This document shows positions 62,523 through 64,000 of a stretch of 64,000 nt of DNA, piece by piece. The notes under the pieces are model-generated. The model was not told the origin of the DNA and did no database searches. It saw nothing but the letters and a program-made list of their open reading frames with translations. The translations under genes and the position numbers were made by a program. This DNA comes from Acidobacteriota bacterium (GTDB lineage: Bacteria; Acidobacteriota; Holophagae; Acanthopleuribacterales; Acanthopleuribacteraceae): positions 1 through 64,000 of the forward strand of contig JASJCB010000044.1 of NCBI GenBank assembly GCA_030066195.1. The letters are read 5' to 3'. Position 1 is the first letter of the stretch; the number at the start of each line of letters is the position of its first letter.

Positions 62523-62760
62523 GCAGTGTGTCCGAGTGTGTCCGCCGGTCCGGCGAGTTTTTTTGCCTGGGAGAAGGGTCTGCACGCTTGTCCGTCGCGA
62601 TATTTTGCCTGGGAGAAGGATCCGTCCGCTCGTCTATCGATGTATTTACTCGGGAGAAGGATGGTCCCGCTCGTCTATCGGGTTATTTTGCTCGGAAGAA
62701 CGATTGACCCGCTCGTACATCGAGTTATTCTATCTAAGTGGTCGATGGACCCTTACGGAC
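62523..62760. repeat. Degenerate 42-bp tandem repeat, about five copies
   Basis: The unit, roughly TCGTCTATCGGGTTATTTTG plus CYYGGGAGAAGGATNGNCCCGC, repeats with starts of the GCCTGGGAG-like block at about 62565, 62607, 62648, 62690 and 62730, giving periods of 42, 41, 42 and 40. Copies diverge rightward. A 91-codon open frame (62526-62801) reads through, but two frames are equally open and there is no ribosome-binding site, so it is treated as non-coding. Confidence 0.75.
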
Positions 62761-63201
62761 ATCGGCGTTTTGGATCTCGAGCTCGTTGTGCAAAGCGGTA
62801 ACCGTGCATAAAAATTTCGAAACATCGTTCCGCCCCGGTGACCATGCTTGTCTGTAAGAGAATACGCCCATGGACAACCGGGGCGATCGAGTTTTTGGCC
62901 GAAATGAGGATTGTCCCGCTGGGCCGATGCTTGTTTGAGAATCAAAATCCTCACAGACACGGAGGTCGAGCCACGTTCTGAGCAGAATATGAGGTTAACC
63001 GACCGTGACTAACCTTGTCCGGATCCAATAAGTCGATAGTCAGCGGGGTAGACCTGCATATCCTCGGAAATATGCAGACGGAAACGGTTCGCGAATCTCT
63101 CACCCAAATCGCCCCCCACGCAATCCCGGTGGCAATTGGACAACCTGATTCCGTGTTATACTGCCCGTGATCCTATCCCCGATTAACCTAAGAGGGCCGG
63201 C
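62761..63201. other. Intergenic, no gene seen
   Basis: This stretch contains dispersed short repeats of CCCGCTNGNCC and GAGGATTGTCC type that may be worn copies of the neighbouring tandem unit. A candidate promoter at 63136-63162 serves the SnoaL-like gene. Confidence 0.45.
63136..63162 (+). promoter_or_regulatory. Weak candidate promoter for the SnoaL-like gene
   Basis: TTGGAC (63136-63141) and a good -10 TATACT (63157-63162) are separated by 15 bases, which is two short of ideal. The pair lies 39 bases before the ATG. Confidence 0.35.
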
Positions 63202-63969
63202 ATGACTTCAAAAAGAAAGGACCGGATTTGCGCCTTACTCAAAGGCATCGAAACCGGCGATGCGGCAGCGACGGCTGTCGTCAATCCCGACAAGTACATT
63301 CAGCACAACCCTCAGACTCGCGAAGGAGGCGAGGGCCTGGCCGCACTATTTAAGCGGTTGGCCAAAAGCTCTCCCCGGGTCAATATCGTGCGTGTCTTCT
63401 CAGACGGCGACTATGTATTTGCTCATACCGAATACGAATTCAGCAGTTCGCGAATCGGCTTTGAAGTGTTCCGGTTCGAGGGCGATCTGACTGTTGAGCA
63501 TTGGGATAATATCCAGTCTAGAAAAGGTCCCAATCCATCCGGTCGCACCATGGTTGACGGACCGACCGAGGCTACCGATCTCGACAGGACTGAATCCAAC
63601 CGGGAAATCGTGCGGTCCTTTGTTGACGAGGTCCTTATCAACCGTCTACTCGATAAACTGGAACAATACATAGACGGCGATAACTACACCGAGCACAACC
63701 CACGCATAAGTGACGGCCTTTCGGCGCTACGCACGGAGCTATCCCAACCCGCATCTAACCACGACGCCATGATTCGATACGACAGAAATCACCGCCTCCT
63801 AGCAGAGGGGAACTTTGTGCTTTCCGTCAGTGAAGGAGCCCTCAACGGTATCCACACCTCGTTCTATGACCTTTTCCGCGTTGCCCATGGCAAGTTGGTG
63901 GAACACTGGGATACTACCGAGGCAATTCCTCCGCGATCTGAATGGAAGAACGACAACGGTAAGTTTTAA
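63202..63969 (+). CDS. Tandem SnoaL-like (NTF2-fold) protein
   Basis: This 255-residue cytoplasmic protein is built from two SnoaL-like/NTF2-fold domains in tandem. Domain 1 (about 5-110) has YIQHNPQTREGGEGLAALF, VFAHTEYEF and LTVEHWDNIQ. Domain 2 (about 130-245) has YTEHNPRISDGLSALRTEL, NFVLSVSEGAL and KLVEHWDTTEAIP. The paired Y-x-x-H-N-P and VEHWD elements show they arose by duplication. Single-domain relatives are annotated as predicted SnoaL-like aldol-condensation enzymes; the substrate is unknown. AAGAGGGCC precedes the ATG. Confidence 0.87.
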   Translation: MTSKRKDRICALLKGIETGDAAATAVVNPDKYIQHNPQTREGGEGLAALFKRLAKSSPRVNIVRVFSDGDYVFAHTEYEFSSSRIGFEVFRFEGDLTVEHWDNIQSRKGPNPSGRTMVDGPTEATDLDRTESNREIVRSFVDEVLINRLLDKLEQYIDGDNYTEHNPRISDGLSALRTELSQPASNHDAMIRYDRNHRLLAEGNFVLSVSEGALNGIHTSFYDLFRVAHGKLVEHWDTTEAIPPRSEWKNDNGKF

Positions 63970-63971
63970 AA

Positions 63972-63990
63972 CCGGCTTCAACCGAGCCGG
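63972..63990 (+). terminator. Hairpin after the SnoaL-like gene
   Basis: CCGGCT (63972-63977) pairs with AGCCGG (63985-63990) three bases past the stop codon. The sequence after it is GC-rich, and the window ends ten bases later. Confidence 0.4.
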
Positions 63991-64000
63991 GGGGCGGAAC

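Noticed and set aside
62526..62811. 91-residue repeat protein
   Set aside because: Two overlapping frames are equally open across the 42-bp array and neither has a ribosome-binding site; a tandem DNA repeat explains both.

Overview
The window reads as a chromosomal stretch of a Gram-negative, motile, heterotrophic bacterium with moderately high GC content. Signs of an outer membrane are a LolA-like carrier and a 660-residue porin-like barrel ending in Phe; a flagellar hook gene with a sigma-54-type promoter indicates motility. Large TPR-containing kinases, an ASPIC/UnbV (CRTAC1-like) protein, secreted peptidases (DPP IV, M1, M20), 6-bladed beta-propeller proteins and frequent TTG starts together suggest Acidobacteriota (perhaps Holophagae-like). 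That assignment is inference from gene content, since there is no rRNA in the window. No tRNA, rRNA, CRISPR array, intact insertion sequence or prophage was seen.

Layout. 1-900: a 112-bp perfect inverted repeat at the very edge, cutting the 5' end of an AraC regulator. 1.2-5.6 kb: a giant TPR hybrid histidine kinase with two kinase cores. 5.8-9.7 kb: an operon of a CRTAC1-like secreted protein, a TPR protein and a CpeT-family protein. 9.8-12.2 kb: small secreted genes, one apparently frameshifted, a thioredoxin-like protein and a beta-propeller. 12.3-17.2 kb: DPP IV, then a LolA-like/queE/queC operon and a small secreted protein. 17.3-18.8 kb: gene-poor DNA with dispersed and tandem repeats. 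18.9-28.2 kb: pseudoreceiver-pseudokinase fusion, flgE, a duplicated-domain protein, a GAF-PP2C phosphatase and an M1 aminopeptidase. 29-34 kb: an active Ser/Thr kinase, then a convergent three-gene zinc-protein operon (small Cys-rich protein, DUF2797, LIM-DA1 metallopeptidase). 34.4-39.4 kb: a polytopic membrane protein overlapping folC tail to tail, a second copy of the dispersed repeat, and a secreted CARDB-like protein.

40-51.6 kb is a complete alpha-glucan locus: secreted GH13 amylase, MalK-like ATPase, binding protein, a MalF-like permease with a large sensor-like N-terminal extension, MalG, then two glucodextranase-C-like (DOMON-type) secreted proteins flanking an outer-membrane barrel, and an SDR. 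A TetR regulator follows. The implied flow is extracellular cleavage, surface capture and passage through the barrel, periplasmic binding, and ATP-driven import. 52.7-64 kb: a second beta-propeller pair, an ELWxxDGT-repeat remnant, htpG with an unusual charged linker, M20 and amidohydrolase genes, a cNMP/CBS/DUF294 plus exonuclease pair, a 42-bp tandem repeat, and a two-domain SnoaL-like protein.

The most unusual items are the bacterial LIM-DA1 peptidase operon, the sensor-MalF fusion, the pseudoreceiver-pseudokinase, the dual-core kinase and the diverged non-coding repeat family at 17.4 and 37.7 kb.
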